A stretch of 64,000 nt of DNA from an uncultured Stenotrophomonas sp. (GTDB lineage Bacteria; Pseudomonadota; Gammaproteobacteria; Xanthomonadales; Xanthomonadaceae), in NCBI GenBank assembly GCA_913775725.1, contig CAJYNG010000013.1, positions 62,001 to 126,000 on the forward strand, read 5' to 3'. The notes under the pieces are model-generated. The model saw only the letters and a program-made list of their open reading frames with translations. It had not been told where the DNA came from and made no database searches. This document shows positions 10,448-21,329 of the stretch, one piece after another. Position 1 is the stretch's first letter; each line of letters starts with the position of its first letter. A program made the position numbers and the translations under genes.

Positions 10448-11038
10448 ATGATCCGGCTTTCCTTCCTGCTGTTGCTGTTGCTGCTGCCGCTGTGCGTGCT
10501 GTCGAGCGTCGCCCACGCACAGTCCACGCGCCTGAACCGCTGTACCGATGCCCAGGGCCAGAGCGTGTATACCGACCGTCCCTGCGACAGCCTGGGTGCG
10601 CAGTCGCGGCTGCCGCCGCCTGCGCCCGCCGGCAATACCCTGCAGCGCGACACCCTGGGGGCTCGCTGCCCGCGGCGGCTGAGCGAACTGGTGGATGCGC
10701 TGCGTACTGGCATCCTCAGCAACGACGTGAACCGGCTGTCCTCGCTGTACCTGTGGGGCGCGGTCTCCGATGCGGGCGCGCAGCGCATCCTCGGCCAGCT
10801 GGAATCGTTGGCGCGGCGGCCATTGGTGGACGTGGTGCCGGTGTATCCCTCGCAGGCGCTGCCGCAATCGCAGGATGAGGGTCAGAGCCCTGCGGCGCAG
10901 GGATCCGACCCTGTGGCCTCTGTGGCGCGCCATCCGGTCGGCCTGCGCCTGGAGCAGACGTTGCCGGGCAGCGCATCGCGCGCTTCGACGGTGCTGGGGT
11001 TGCGGCGGCAGTACGGGTGTTTCTGGATCACGTTGTGA
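10448..11038 (+). CDS. Secreted DUF4124-like protein carrying an in-frame repeat
   Basis: 196 aa with a strongly hydrophobic signal peptide ending at AHA-QS. The segment after it (NRCTDAQGQSVYTDRPC) has the pattern of DUF4124, a short envelope domain with an invariant cysteine pair. The remainder is helical and unrecognised. Residues about 144-155 (DEGQSPAAQGSD) are encoded by a GGGTC palindrome, so that stretch is probably a recent insertion tolerated in a loop. Role unknown. Confidence 0.75.
   Translation: MIRLSFLLLLLLLPLCVLSSVAHAQSTRLNRCTDAQGQSVYTDRPCDSLGAQSRLPPPAPAGNTLQRDTLGARCPRRLSELVDALRTGILSNDVNRLSSLYLWGAVSDAGAQRILGQLESLARRPLVDVVPVYPSQALPQSQDEGQSPAAQGSDPVASVARHPVGLRLEQTLPGSASRASTVLGLRRQYGCFWITL
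10879..10911. repeat. GGGTC palindrome inside a coding sequence, copy 2
   Basis: GGGTCAGAGCCCTGC / GCAGGGATCCGACCC, 33 bp (11 codons), read through in frame by the gene at 10448. It closely matches copy 4 at 11096-11130. Confidence 0.85.
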
Positions 11039-11044
11039 TCGGGA

Positions 11045-11082
11045 GGGTCGGATCCCTTTCCAGCGGAAAGGGCTCTGACCCC
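11045..11082. repeat. GGGTC palindrome, copy 3
   Basis: GGGTCGGATCCCTTTCC / GGAAAGGGCTCTGACCC, immediately after the stop codon of the gene at 10448. It may act as a transcription stop between convergent genes. Confidence 0.8.
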
Positions 11083-11095
11083 GGATTGCCGAGAT

Positions 11096-11130
11096 GGGGT
11101 CAGAGCCCTGCTGCGCAGGGATCCGACCCC
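11096..11130. repeat. GGGTC palindrome, copy 4
   Basis: GGGGTCAGAGCCCTGC / GCAGGGATCCGACCCC, 14 bp after copy 3 and just beyond the stop of the convergent Nudix gene. Confidence 0.8.
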
Positions 11131-11140
11131 GCGTGTGGGT

Positions 11141-12097
11141 TCACGCCGGCCACAGCGCGCGAATGGCGGCGATGCCCTGCCCACCATGGCGACGCGCCTC
11201 ACTGATGTGGCCACTGCCCATGCCACCCAGCGCGTAGATCGGCAGTGACACCTGCGCACGCAGCTCGGCGAAGGCATCCCAGCCCAGCGGCACGGCGTCG
11301 GGATGGCTGGCCGTGGCCTGCACCGGACCCAGCACGGCGAAGTCGCAGCCCAACTGCTGTGCGGCCTGCAGCTGCTGCAGGTCATGGCAGGACGCGGCCA
11401 CCAGCTGGCCTTCGGGCAGCGGACGCTGCGACAGCTCCAGCAGCTGTTCGCTACCCAGATGCACGCCCACGCCCAATGCGCGTGCCAGCTCGATATCGCG
11501 GTTGAGCAGCCACTGCACCCCGCTGCGACGATGCGCGCGCACGGCCTGTTCGACCATCGCCTGCCGCTGCGGATGCGCCGTCGGCAAGCGCAGCTGGATG
11601 CGCTGCTGGCCCGCGGCCACCGCGCGCTGCAGCTGTTCATGCCAATGCTGCATGCCGCCCTCATCATCGGTCGGCGCCGGGGTGATCAGGTAGCTGTCAG
11701 GCTGGCGCAGGGCGGCCACCACGGGCAGGTCTGCCGGTGGCATTGAATAGCGGCCCAGCTTGTCCGGCGCCACCCAGGTGATCGCCTGCCCTTCACGGCC
11801 GCGGGGGGTTCCCTTCCAGCTGCGCACGTGGCGCACCTCCAGGGTCAGATGCTTGTCCGGATAGCGCTGCGGCACGTCCATCAGCCATTCGCCGACATCG
11901 GCCTCGATGCCCAGTTCCTCGCGCAGCTCACGCACCAGCGCCTGTTCGGAGGTCTCGCCGGATTCGCGTTTGCCGCCGGGGAATTCCCACAGGCCGGCCA
12001 TGTCTCGGTTCTCGGTACGGCGGTTGAGCAGCACGCGGCCACGGGCGTCGGTGATGACAGCGGCCACAACGTGGATCGATCGGGTGGGAGAAGGCAT
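11141..12097 (-). CDS. Nudix hydrolase fused to a thiamine-phosphate-synthase-like domain
   Basis: 318 aa from the ATG at 12097. The N-terminal half (residues 8-130) is a MutT-type Nudix domain with the box GGKRESGETSEQALVRELRE, expected to hydrolyse oxidised dGTP or related nucleotides. The C-terminal half (about 145-318) is ThiE-like: QLRLPTAHP, LNRDIELA, GVHLGSEQL, VLGPVQATASHP and ALGGMGSGHI. The fusion is known in proteobacteria; whether the ThiE part is active is uncertain. It follows secA, as mutT does in enteric bacteria. A longer reading frame upstream of 12097 has no family similarity. Confidence 0.9.
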   Translation of the reverse strand: MPSPTRSIHVVAAVITDARGRVLLNRRTENRDMAGLWEFPGGKRESGETSEQALVRELREELGIEADVGEWLMDVPQRYPDKHLTLEVRHVRSWKGTPRGREGQAITWVAPDKLGRYSMPPADLPVVAALRQPDSYLITPAPTDDEGGMQHWHEQLQRAVAAGQQRIQLRLPTAHPQRQAMVEQAVRAHRRSGVQWLLNRDIELARALGVGVHLGSEQLLELSQRPLPEGQLVAASCHDLQQLQAAQQLGCDFAVLGPVQATASHPDAVPLGWDAFAELRAQVSLPIYALGGMGSGHISEARRHGGQGIAAIRALWPA

Positions 12098-12173
12098 GGG
12101 GGAAGAATGCCCAGAACAGGGCGACCGGCGCAATCTCGGATCCGGCCGGATCAGCCCTGCGAAACAGCCGCCA

Positions 12174-12206
12174 TAAAAGAAGAGCCCCGCTTTCGCGGGG
12201 CTCTTC
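12174..12206 (-). terminator. secA terminator
   Basis: A 12-bp stem, GAAGAGCCCCGC / GCGGGGCTCTTC, with a 4-nt loop. On the minus strand it is followed by TTTTAT. It lies 5 nt beyond the secA stop codon and closes that transcript. Confidence 0.9.
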
Positions 12207-12210
12207 GGGG

Positions 12211-14943
12211 TCAGCTCAGCTGGCCGTGGCAGTGCTTGTACTTCTTGCCACTGCCGCACGGGCATGGATCGTTGCGGCCGATCTTCGGCTCGTCGCGCTG
12301 CACCTGTGCGATGCCCTGCTGGGCAGCCTGCACCTGCGCGGCTTCCTCGTCGGCGCTGTAGCCGCCCACGTCCTGGTGCTGGAACTGCGACTGGCTCAGG
12401 CGGGCTTCGGCCTGCTGGCGTTCGGCCGCTTCCAGCGCCTGCACTTCCTCGTCGCTGCGGATGCGCACGCGCGACAGCAGGGTCACCACTTCGCGCTTGA
12501 CGTTCTCCAGCATGTCCGAGAACAGTTCGAAGGCTTCCTTCTTGTACTCCTGCTTCGGCTGCTTCTGCGCGTAACCACGCAGGTAGATGCCCTGGCGCAG
12601 GTAATCCATGCGGGCCAGGTGCTCCTTCCAGCTCTGGTCCAGCACGGTCAGCATCACGTGCTTCTCCAGCGCGCGCATGGTCTCTTCGCCCACGCCGGCT
12701 TCCTTCTCGGCGAAGTGCTGGTTGACGCGTTCCTGCACCTTGGCGGCAATCGCCTCAGCGTCCAGTTCCTCGTGTTCCTTGACCAGGTCGGTCAGCGACA
12801 TCTGCAGGCCGAAGTCCGACTCCAGGGTCGCTTCCAGGCCACGCAGGTCCCACTGCTCGTCGATCGAATTCGGCGGCACGAAGCGGGCTACCACGTCGAA
12901 GATCACGTCGTCGCGGATGCCGTCGACGTTGTCCTTCACCGACTCGGCGTCCAGCAGTTCGTCGCGCTGGGCGTAGATCACCTTGCGCTGGTCGTTGTTG
13001 ACGTCGTCGAAGTCCAGCAGGTTCTTGCGGATGTCGAAGTTGTGGGCCTCGACCTTGCGCTGCGCCTTCTCGATCTGGCGGCTGACCAGACGGTCTTCGA
13101 TGACGTCGTCTTCCTTCATGCCCATCATGCGCATGGCCTTCTGCACCCAGTCGGAGGCGAAGATGCGCATCAGGTTGTCTTCCAGCGACAGGTAGAAGCG
13201 GGACGAACCCGGGTCACCCTGGCGGCCCGAACGGCCACGCAGCTGGTTGTCGATACGGCGCGACTCATGGCGTTCGGTACCGACGATGTGCAGGCCGCCG
13301 GCAGCCTTGACGGCCTCGTGGCGCTTCTGCCATTCGGCCTTGACCGCGGCCTTCTGCTCGTCGGTGGCACCTTCGCCCAGCTCGTGGATTTCCGCTTCCA
13401 GCGAGCCGCCCAGCACGATGTCGGTACCACGGCCGGCCATGTTGGTGGCAATGGTCACGGCCGCCGGACGGCCGGCATTGGCGACGATGGTCGCTTCGCG
13501 GTCATGCTGCTTGGCGTTGAGCACTTCGTGCTTCACGCCCGCCTTGCGCAGGTGCTCGGACAGCATTTCCGAGGTTTCGATCGAGGTGGTACCCACCAGC
13601 ACCGGCTGGCCACGCTTGGCGCACTCTTCGATGTCGGCCAGCACCGCATTGAACTTGCCCTTGCGGTTGAGGAACACCTGGTCCGGGCTGTCCTTGCGGA
13701 TGGTCGGGCGGTTGGTCGGAATCACCACCACTTCCAGGCCGTAGATGCTCTGGAACTCGAATGCTTCGGTATCGGCCGTACCGGTCATGCCGGACAGCTT
13801 CTTGTACATGCGGAACAGGTTCTGGAAGGTGATGCTCGCCAGCGTCTGGTTCTCGCGCTGGACCGGCACGCCTTCCTTCGCTTCCACCGCCTGGTGCAGG
13901 CCATCGGACCAGCGACGGCCGGACAGGGTGCGGCCGGTGAACTCATCGACGATGACCACTTCGCCGTCGCGCACGATGTAGTCCACGTCACGCTGGTAGA
14001 TGGCGTGCGCGCGCAGGGCGGCGTTGAGGTGGTGGACCACGGTCAGGTTCTGCGGCGCGTACAGGCCTTCGGTCTCGCCGTCGAGGATGCCGGCTTCCAC
14101 CAGCAGCTGCTCGGCGTGCTCCATGCCCGCTTCGGACAGGTGCACCTGCTTGCCCTTCTCGTCGACCCAGAAGTCGCCCTCGCCGTCTTCCGCTTCCTGC
14201 TTGACCAGGTTCGGCACGACGCGGTTGACGCGGATGTACAGCTCCGGGGAATCATCGGCCGGGCCGGAGATGATCAGCGGGGTACGCGCTTCGTCGATCA
14301 GGATGGAGTCGACTTCGTCGACGATGGCGTAGTGCAGGCCGCGCTGGTAGCGGTCGGCCTTGGACAGCGCCATGTTGTCGCGCAGGTAGTCGAAACCGAA
14401 TTCGTTGTTGGTGCCGTAGGTGATGTCCGAGGCGTAGGCTTCGCGCTTGTCGCTGTGCGGCATGCCCGGGTAGACCACGCCCACGCTCAGGCCCAGCCAG
14501 TTGTACAGCTTGCCCATCTGCGCGGCGTCGCGGCGCGCCAGGTAGTCGTTCACGGTGACCACGTGCACGCCCTTGCCTTCCAGCGCGTTGAGGTACACCG
14601 GCAGGGTCGCCACCAGGGTCTTGCCTTCACCGGTGCGCATTTCTGCGATCTTGCCCAGGTGAAGCACCATGCCGCCGATCAGCTGCACGTCGTAGTGGCG
14701 CATGCCCAGCACGCGGCGACCGGCCTCGCGGCAGACCGCGAACGCTTCCGGCAGCACCTTGTCCAGGGCTTCACCATCGGCGATGCGCTGCTTGAACTCC
14801 GGCGTCTTGGCCTGAAGCTGCTCGTCGGAAAGCTTCTCGATCTCCGGCTCCAGCGCATTGATCTTGGCGACGATGCGGTTGAGCTGGCGCAGCTGTCGTT
14901 CGTTACGACTGCCAAATACGCGGGTAAGCAGGCTGTTGATCAT
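12211..14943 (-). CDS. secA: Preprotein translocase ATPase SecA
   Basis: ATP-driven motor of the Sec translocon. 910 aa from the ATG at 14943 ([16 protein letters not shown]), the usual SecA N-terminus and length; the frame stays open another 48 codons upstream without similarity. Walker A-type [14 protein letters not shown] near residue 103, [19 protein letters not shown] (DEAD motor), and helicase motif VI region [13 protein letters not shown]. The C-terminal zinc knuckle [17 protein letters not shown] binds SecB and phospholipid. It is transcribed separately from the M23 gene behind it. No secM-like regulator is seen. Confidence 0.98.
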   Translation of the reverse strand: MINSLLTRVFGSRNERQLRQLNRIVAKINALEPEIEKLSDEQLQAKTPEFKQRIADGEALDKVLPEAFAVCREAGRRVLGMRHYDVQLIGGMVLHLGKIAEMRTGEGKTLVATLPVYLNALEGKGVHVVTVNDYLARRDAAQMGKLYNWLGLSVGVVYPGMPHSDKREAYASDITYGTNNEFGFDYLRDNMALSKADRYQRGLHYAIVDEVDSILIDEARTPLIISGPADDSPELYIRVNRVVPNLVKQEAEDGEGDFWVDEKGKQVHLSEAGMEHAEQLLVEAGILDGETEGLYAPQNLTVVHHLNAALRAHAIYQRDVDYIVRDGEVVIVDEFTGRTLSGRRWSDGLHQAVEAKEGVPVQRENQTLASITFQNLFRMYKKLSGMTGTADTEAFEFQSIYGLEVVVIPTNRPTIRKDSPDQVFLNRKGKFNAVLADIEECAKRGQPVLVGTTSIETSEMLSEHLRKAGVKHEVLNAKQHDREATIVANAGRPAAVTIATNMAGRGTDIVLGGSLEAEIHELGEGATDEQKAAVKAEWQKRHEAVKAAGGLHIVGTERHESRRIDNQLRGRSGRQGDPGSSRFYLSLEDNLMRIFASDWVQKAMRMMGMKEDDVIEDRLVSRQIEKAQRKVEAHNFDIRKNLLDFDDVNNDQRKVIYAQRDELLDAESVKDNVDGIRDDVIFDVVARFVPPNSIDEQWDLRGLEATLESDFGLQMSLTDLVKEHEELDAEAIAAKVQERVNQHFAEKEAGVGEETMRALEKHVMLTVLDQSWKEHLARMDYLRQGIYLRGYAQKQPKQEYKKEAFELFSDMLENVKREVVTLLSRVRIRSDEEVQALEAAERQQAEARLSQSQFQHQDVGGYSADEEAAQVQAAQQGIAQVQRDEPKIGRNDPCPCGSGKKYKHCHGQLS

Positions 14944-15004
14944 TGAAGGAACCGGGTTGGATGGACACGACGCCCGGCCTCCCCCTTGGGATCCGTCCGC
15001 CGCA

Positions 15005-15031
15005 AACGAAACAGGGCGCCTGGCGCCCTGT
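15005..15031 (-). terminator. Hairpin between the M23 peptidase gene and secA
   Basis: ACAGGGCGCC / GGCGCCCTGT is a 10-bp stem with a 1-nt centre, followed on the minus strand by TTTCGTTT. It could end the M23 transcript. If transcription of secA starts near the TACAAT at 15046-15051, it would instead be a leader hairpin of secA. Confidence 0.5.
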
Positions 15032-15045
15032 CGATGGCAACACCC

Positions 15046-15051
15046 ATTGTA
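15046..15051 (-). promoter_or_regulatory. Possible -10 box for secA
   Basis: TACAAT on the minus strand, 5 of 6 bases matching the -10 consensus. The best -35-like hexamer, TTGAAA at 15073-15078, is 21 bp away, which is too far for a strong promoter, so this is a weak proposal. Confidence 0.35.
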
Positions 15052-15090
15052 GCTTGGGACGGGCGGCAGGGGTTTCAACCCTTGCACGAT

Positions 15091-15130
15091 GGGGTCAGAG
15101 CCCTTCCGCGTTGCGGAAGGGATCCGACCC
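15091..15130. repeat. GGGTC palindrome, copy 5
   Basis: GGGGTCAGAGCCCTTCCGC / GCGGAAGGGATCCGACCC, directly downstream of the M23 peptidase stop codon. Confidence 0.85.
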
Positions 15131-15135
15131 GGGAA

Positions 15136-16092
15136 TCAGCCGCGACTGACGCGGCCGACCGGCGTGTTGCCGCCGTCGCCGAGGAACTTGCGCGGGTTGA
15201 CCACGTTGCCGTTCTCCCACACCTCGAAGTGCACGTGTGCGCCGGTCGAACGACCGGTGGAACCGGCCTTGGCCACTTCCTGCCCGGCACGGACCAGGTC
15301 GCCGACCTTCACCACCAGGCGCGAATTGTGCGCGTAGCGGGTGACGTAGCCGTTACCGTGGTCGACGTCGACCACGTTGCCGTAGCCGCCCTTCACGCCG
15401 GAGAAGCTGACCACGCCTTCGGCCACGGCCATCACCGGGTCACCGACCTTGGCGTGGAAGTCCATGCCCTTGTGGGTGGCGGCACCGCGGCCGAACGGGT
15501 CGGCACGGGTGCCGAAGCCGGAGGTCACATAGCTGTTGCGGATCGGCATGCGCGAGGGCACGGCGTTCTGCTGCAGCTGGTGGTCGAACATCAGCGATTC
15601 CATCACCGACAACTGGCGGCCTGAAGCAGCGAAGCGCTGCTCCAGCACCTGTAAGTCGGCGTTGACGTCCTTGACCGGGATGTCGCTGGTCGGGCCGCCG
15701 GCGTCGCCATCACCGAGACCGGGGGTCTCGTTGAAGTCGAACTCGCCGTCTTCCAGCTTGCCCATCTGGGTCAGCCGTTCGCCGAGGGCGTTGAGGCGGG
15801 TGGCCTGGGCCTGCAGCTCGCCGAGGCGGGCCGCCAGCGCGTTGACCTGGGTCTGCGCATCGCGCTTGACCTTGGCCAGCTCCGCATCCTGGCGCTCGAC
15901 CTTGGCCTGCAGCCGGGAATCATTCAGCGCGCTGGCGCCAATGCCGCCAGCAAGGCCGATAATGCAGCCTACCCCGAGCACGCTGCCCAGCAGGGCGCGG
16001 GGGCGGTCCTCGAAATAGAACCGCAAACGCGCGATGGGCGACGATTTGGCCTGTCCTTCACGCGTTTTGATTACGATCTTTTTGAATGCCAT
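15136..16092 (-). CDS. M23-family murein endopeptidase
   Basis: 318 aa. A transmembrane helix spans about residues 34-54, followed by a coiled coil at about 58-110. The C-terminal LytM/M23 metallopeptidase domain (about 185-300) has the zinc ligands HKGMDF and HVHFEV, so an active cell-wall-cleaving enzyme anchored in the inner membrane is expected. M23 enzymes act in cell-wall growth or separation, which fits its place between secA and the division cluster. It diverges from dciA with 12 bp between the start codons. Confidence 0.9.
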   Translation of the reverse strand: MAFKKIVIKTREGQAKSSPIARLRFYFEDRPRALLGSVLGVGCIIGLAGGIGASALNDSRLQAKVERQDAELAKVKRDAQTQVNALAARLGELQAQATRLNALGERLTQMGKLEDGEFDFNETPGLGDGDAGGPTSDIPVKDVNADLQVLEQRFAASGRQLSVMESLMFDHQLQQNAVPSRMPIRNSYVTSGFGTRADPFGRGAATHKGMDFHAKVGDPVMAVAEGVVSFSGVKGGYGNVVDVDHGNGYVTRYAHNSRLVVKVGDLVRAGQEVAKAGSTGRSTGAHVHFEVWENGNVVNPRKFLGDGGNTPVGRVSRG

Positions 16093-16104
16093 CAGTGAGT
16101 TTTC

Positions 16105-16554
16105 ATGTCTGAGCCGAAATCCAGCGTTCGCCCCGCGTCAGTGCCGAAGCCGGCGCTGGATGCGGTGATGGCGGACAAAAGCGGGAACCCGCTGCGGCGT
16201 GCCTTGTGGCTCGACGCGCTGGACCGTCAGTTGCGCCCCCAGTTGCCGCCACCTCTGCGCAGCCGTTGCCGGCTGGCCAATGTGGACGGGGAACACCTCG
16301 TTTTTCTCGTCGAGTCCCCGGTCTGGCATGCCAAGTTGCGGCTTGCCGAAGCCCAGTTGCTCGACGCGGCCCGTTCCATCGGGCTGAAGGCCACCAGGGT
16401 GACCATCAAGACTGCGTCTCCCACTCCCACGCGCTCCCCAGCGCTCGACAACCGGAATGGACCCCACGCAGTTTCAGCCGCCACGCACAAAGGGCTACGC
16501 GACGCCTTGGCTTGCCTGCAGGACGTTCCTTCGAAGCCGAAGAAGCGGTCCTGA
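16105..16554 (+). CDS. dciA: DciA-like helicase loader (DUF721)
   Basis: 149 aa. Residues about 28-105 match the DUF721/DciA fold: LWLDALDRQLRPQLPPPLRSRCRLANVDGEHLVFLVESPVWHAKLR in sense, with the conserved W and LR near the end. DciA loads the replicative helicase DnaB in bacteria that lack DnaC. The C-terminal 45 residues look disordered and basic. The position beside secA and lpxC is the known conserved neighbourhood of this family in gamma-proteobacteria. Confidence 0.8.
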   Translation: MSEPKSSVRPASVPKPALDAVMADKSGNPLRRALWLDALDRQLRPQLPPPLRSRCRLANVDGEHLVFLVESPVWHAKLRLAEAQLLDAARSIGLKATRVTIKTASPTPTRSPALDNRNGPHAVSAATHKGLRDALACLQDVPSKPKKRS

Positions 16555-16689
16555 CGACAACGGAGCATCCGGCTCCGCTCCCCGTCGCGCGTGTCACCAC
16601 GGCGTGAAACATTTCGGGGGCCGGGTCGCATCCTAGCTGCCATCCGGGGGCCTGTCGTTAGATTGTTGTTAAAACTGCGTTAAATTCAG

Positions 16690-16812
16690 GCTTCCGATCC
16701 AACAGGTTCACAAAACCGTGATCTCGAACCGGCCTTCACGCGCGTCAAGCATGCTGAATGCGCCGAACACGCCTGAAACGACAACGCCGCCCTGGAAGGC
16801 GGCGTTTTTGTC
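16690..16812 (+). ncRNA. Candidate small RNA
   Basis: The 282-bp gap between dciA and lpxC has an AT-rich promoter-like patch (TTAGAT at 16658-16663, 16 bp, TTAAAT at 16680-16685). About 115 bp later it ends in a strong plus-strand terminator with a T-run. No open frame of note lies between them. This is the layout of an independent small RNA of about 120 nt. An alternative is a long 3' end of dciA. Confidence 0.35.
16783..16809. terminator. Terminator at the end of the lpxC and dciA units
   Basis: AACGCCGCC / GGCGGCGTT, a 9-bp stem with a 6-nt loop. The plus strand reads TTTTT at the end. The minus strand reads GTTGTCGTTTC, so it may serve both directions. Confidence 0.85.
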
Positions 16813-16836
16813 TTTCAATTCAACAGCCTACAGAAA

Positions 16837-17748
16837 TCAGGCGTAGGCCGGAGTGGCGTATTCCACCGGGTCCGGCGTCGCCGGCGAGTCGAAGCTGACC
16901 CATTCCCAGGCAGTGGCGTCGGCCATCAGCGCCCGCACCAGCTTGTTGTTGAGGGCGTGACCGGACTTGAAGCCTTCGTAGGCACCCAGCACCTGGCCAC
17001 CGGCCAGATAGAGGTCGCCGATCGCATCGAGGATCTTGTGGCGCACGAATTCGTCGGCGTAGCGCAGGCCGTCTTCGTTGAGCACGCGGAACTCGTCCAG
17101 CACGATGGCGTTGTCCATCGAACCGCCCAGGCCCAGATTGCGCTCGCGCATGTATTCCAGGTCGCGCATGAAACCGAAGGTGCGCGCGCGGGAGATTTCC
17201 TTGGTGTAGGCCAGCGTCGAGAACTCGATTTCCTGGCGCGACTGCTTGGCCGGGATCATCGGATGATCGAACTGGATGGTGAAGCCCAGCTTGTAGCCCT
17301 CGTACGGGGTGAAGCGGGCCACCTTGTCGCCCTCGGTCACTTCCACGGTCTTCAGCACGCGGATGAAGCGCTTGGGCGCCTCCTGTTCCACGATGCCTGC
17401 CGACTGCAGCAGGAACACGAACGGGCCGGCCGAACCGTCCATGATCGGCAGCTCGGCCGAGGACAGTTCGACGATGATGTTGTCCACACCCAGGCCGGCC
17501 AGCGCCGACATCAGGTGTTCGACGGTCTGGATCTTGGCGTCGTTGCAGGTCAGGCCGGTGCACAGGGTCACTTCGGTGACCAGCTCGGCCTTGGCCGGCA
17601 CTTCCACCACCGGGTCCAGGTCCACGCGGCGGAACACGATGCCATGGTTGACCGGTGCCGGGCGCAGGGTCATGTAGACCTTGTCACCGCTGTGCAGGCC
17701 AACGCCGGTGGCGCGGATCGTGTTCTTGAGGGTGCGTTGCTGGATCAT
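16837..17748 (-). CDS. lpxC: UDP-3-O-acyl-N-acetylglucosamine deacetylase
   Basis: Zinc amidase that makes the first committed step of lipid A synthesis. 303 aa, standard length. The zinc site is visible as TVEHLMSAL (His79 in Escherichia coli numbering) and [17 protein letters not shown] (second His and Asp). [10 protein letters not shown] near the N-terminus and [19 protein letters not shown] are family signatures. It is the last gene of the dcw block, 193 bp beyond ftsZ, with a TCTAAT -10-like sequence at 17772-17777 that may give it its own promoter. Confidence 0.98.
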   Translation of the reverse strand: MIQQRTLKNTIRATGVGLHSGDKVYMTLRPAPVNHGIVFRRVDLDPVVEVPAKAELVTEVTLCTGLTCNDAKIQTVEHLMSALAGLGVDNIIVELSSAELPIMDGSAGPFVFLLQSAGIVEQEAPKRFIRVLKTVEVTEGDKVARFTPYEGYKLGFTIQFDHPMIPAKQSRQEIEFSTLAYTKEISRARTFGFMRDLEYMRERNLGLGGSMDNAIVLDEFRVLNEDGLRYADEFVRHKILDAIGDLYLAGGQVLGAYEGFKSGHALNNKLVRALMADATAWEWVSFDSPATPDPVEYATPAYA

Positions 17749-17941
17749 GGGGGATGGACCGGAAGTGACGCATTAGATTAACACGCACGGTCCCCTACCC
17801 CGACTGAAACGCCGGCAGGACACACCGGCGCGCCGGCAGGACGCGCGTGAAGCAGGGCGGCCGGGCCCATCCTGGCCCGGCGCCCGCGTTTTCAGGACAT
17901 GGTGGCGCAACCCGGGGAGGACAAGCCCCGGGCAGCCCCGC

Positions 17942-19177
<1,236 letters not shown>

Positions 19178-19347
19178 GTCCGTGTCCTCGTTGTATCCGC
19201 TTTGGCGGGCATGGGCATTCGGGCGTCCTGCCGTCCTGCTGCATGCCGACGTTGCGGCTGTGTGGGTTGTGTGTTGCCGGTGTTGCGTTGTGATGCGGGT
19301 ACTGCGGGTGTTGCGCCCTGGCGATGCCGGGGGTTACGGGTTCCGCG

Positions 19348-20583
19348 TCAGAACTCGCCGCGGAACCAGGTCTTGAGTTTCTTGAACATGCTTCCAGCAC
19401 GCCCGGTCGGCAGCGACGGCCGGCGCGGGTGCTCGATCTGGCTGCCCATCAGCAGCAGGCCCACGCCGGTGGCATGCACCGGGTTGCCGACCACTTCGCC
19501 CAGGCCGGTGACGTGCTGCGGGATGCCCACGCGCACCGGCATCTGCAGCATTTCCTCGGCCAGTTCGACCACGCCTTCCATCTTCGAAGCGCCACCGGTC
19601 AGCACCATGCCGGCGCGTACCAGTTCCTCGAAGCCGGAGCGGCGCAGTTCGGCCTGCACCATCTCGAAGATTTCCTCGTAGCGGCCCTGCACGGCCTGCG
19701 CCAGCGAGTGGCGCGGCATGCGGCGCGGCGGACGGTCGCCCACCGACGGCACCTGGATGCTTTCCTCGGCGGTGGCCAGCTGGGCCAGGGCGCAGGCGTA
19801 ACGCACCTTGATCTGCTCGGCTTCCGGGGTCGGCGTGCGCAGCATGTGCGCGATGTCATTGGTGACGTGGTCGCCAGCGATCGGCAGCGAAGCCGTGTGG
19901 CAGATCGCGCCCTGCACGAACACCGCGATGTCGGTGGTGCCGGCGCCCATGTCGACCAGCACCACGCCCAGCTCGCGCTCGTCGGCGGTCAGCACTGCCA
20001 CGCTGGAGGCCAGCGAGGACAGCACCAGATCGTCCACCTGCAGGCCGCAGCGCTGCACGCACTTGCTGATGTTGGCCGCGGCCGACTGCGCGCACACCAC
20101 CAGATGGGCGTGCACTTCCAGGCGCACGCCGGTCATGCCGACCGGGTTGCGGATGCCTTCCTGCGAATCATCCAGCACGTACTCGCGCGGGATCGCGTGC
20201 AGGATCTTCTGGTCAGCCGGGATCGCCACGGCCTTGGCCGCATCGAGGACGCGATCCAGGTCGCCCCAGGTCACTTCCCCGTCGCGGATCGGCACGATGC
20301 CGGGCGAGTTCTTGCACTGCACGTGGTTGCCGGAGATCGAGGCGTACACCGAGCGGATCTCGCAGCCGGCCATCAGCTCGGCTTCTTCCACCGCGCGCTG
20401 GATCGACTGCACGGTCGATTCGATGTCCACCACCACGCCGCGCTTCAAACCGCGCGACTCGTGCGAGCCGATGCCGATCACTTCGATCGGGTTGCCCGGC
20501 GAATACTCGCCCACCAGCGCCACCACCTTGGAGGTGCCGATGTCCAGGCCAACGATCAGCGATTTGTCACCCTTGCGATTCAT
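19348..20583 (-). CDS. ftsA: Cell division protein FtsA
   Basis: Actin-like ATPase that ties FtsZ to the membrane. 411 aa. Phosphate-1 loop VGLDIGTSKVVALVGE at residues 11-26, phosphate-2 VVLVDMGAGTTDIAVF, and adenosine motif VLTGGASKMEGV. The C-terminal amphipathic membrane helix is MFKKLKTWFRGEF. Its start overlaps the end of ftsQ by 4 bp. Confidence 0.98.
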   Translation of the reverse strand: MNRKGDKSLIVGLDIGTSKVVALVGEYSPGNPIEVIGIGSHESRGLKRGVVVDIESTVQSIQRAVEEAELMAGCEIRSVYASISGNHVQCKNSPGIVPIRDGEVTWGDLDRVLDAAKAVAIPADQKILHAIPREYVLDDSQEGIRNPVGMTGVRLEVHAHLVVCAQSAAANISKCVQRCGLQVDDLVLSSLASSVAVLTADERELGVVLVDMGAGTTDIAVFVQGAICHTASLPIAGDHVTNDIAHMLRTPTPEAEQIKVRYACALAQLATAEESIQVPSVGDRPPRRMPRHSLAQAVQGRYEEIFEMVQAELRRSGFEELVRAGMVLTGGASKMEGVVELAEEMLQMPVRVGIPQHVTGLGEVVGNPVHATGVGLLLMGSQIEHPRRPSLPTGRAGSMFKKLKTWFRGEF

Positions 20584-21329
20584 GTCCTTTCCTGCGTCCT
20601 GCTGGCCGGGGTCGCCGGCGTTTTCGCCGGCGTGGCCGGGGTACCCCAGCTCAGCGTGAAACCATTGGTGTAACGGAGGTCGGCGCGCTCGATCGGCGCG
20701 TCCTGACGGTTGAGCTGCGGCAGCACCTTGACGAAGCGCTGCATGCGCGAACGCGCGTCGTCACGGCCCACCACCACTTCAGTGCCATTGCTCAGCACCA
20801 GCGACCAGCTGCCGCGCGCATCCATCGTCACCCGGCGCACGTCGACGCCGGCCGGTGCGAACAATGCACGCGAGTCGCTGTACAGCTTCATCACTTCTTC
20901 GGTCTGGCTGTCCGGGCCGTCCAGTTCGGGCAGCGCCAGGTCGGCCAGCTTCTTCGGTGTGGGGAACAACTTGCCCTGCTCGGAGACCAGGCGGTCGTTG
21001 CCCCAGCGCGCGAACGGCTTGTGCTCGACCAGGGTCACTTCCAGCACATCCGGCCACTGCTTGCGCACCTGCGCGCTTTCCACCCATGGCAGCTGTTCCA
21101 GTGCGTCCTGCGCGTCCTGCAGCTTGACCGCGAAGAAACCCGCGTGCGCATACGGCAGCAGCACCTGCTGCAGCTGCTCGGCCGGCACCCGCTTGAACTC
21201 ACCATGCACGCGCAGCTTCGCCAGCGGCCAGCGTTCGGCGCCGACCCAGCCATTGACCACGGCCACCACCGGCAGTGCAACCACCGACAGCGCCAACAGC
21301 CAGACGAAGATGCGCAGCACCGCGTTCAT
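20580..21329 (-). CDS. ftsQ: Cell division protein FtsQ
   Basis: Bitopic divisome protein linking early and late division proteins. 249 aa from the ATG at 21329, which overlaps the ddl stop (ATGA); the frame is open upstream but without similarity. One transmembrane helix at about residues 4-27, a POTRA domain starting at [19 protein letters not shown], then the beta domain. The tail is rich in T-P-A repeats. Confidence 0.96.
   Translation of the reverse strand: MNAVLRIFVWLLALSVVALPVVAVVNGWVGAERWPLAKLRVHGEFKRVPAEQLQQVLLPYAHAGFFAVKLQDAQDALEQLPWVESAQVRKQWPDVLEVTLVEHKPFARWGNDRLVSEQGKLFPTPKKLADLALPELDGPDSQTEEVMKLYSDSRALFAPAGVDVRRVTMDARGSWSLVLSNGTEVVVGRDDARSRMQRFVKVLPQLNRQDAPIERADLRYTNGFTLSWGTPATPAKTPATPASRTQERT

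Noticed and set aside
12226-14946. 906-codon plus-strand open frame over secA
   Set aside because: Exact antisense of secA; composition reflects third-position GC bias.
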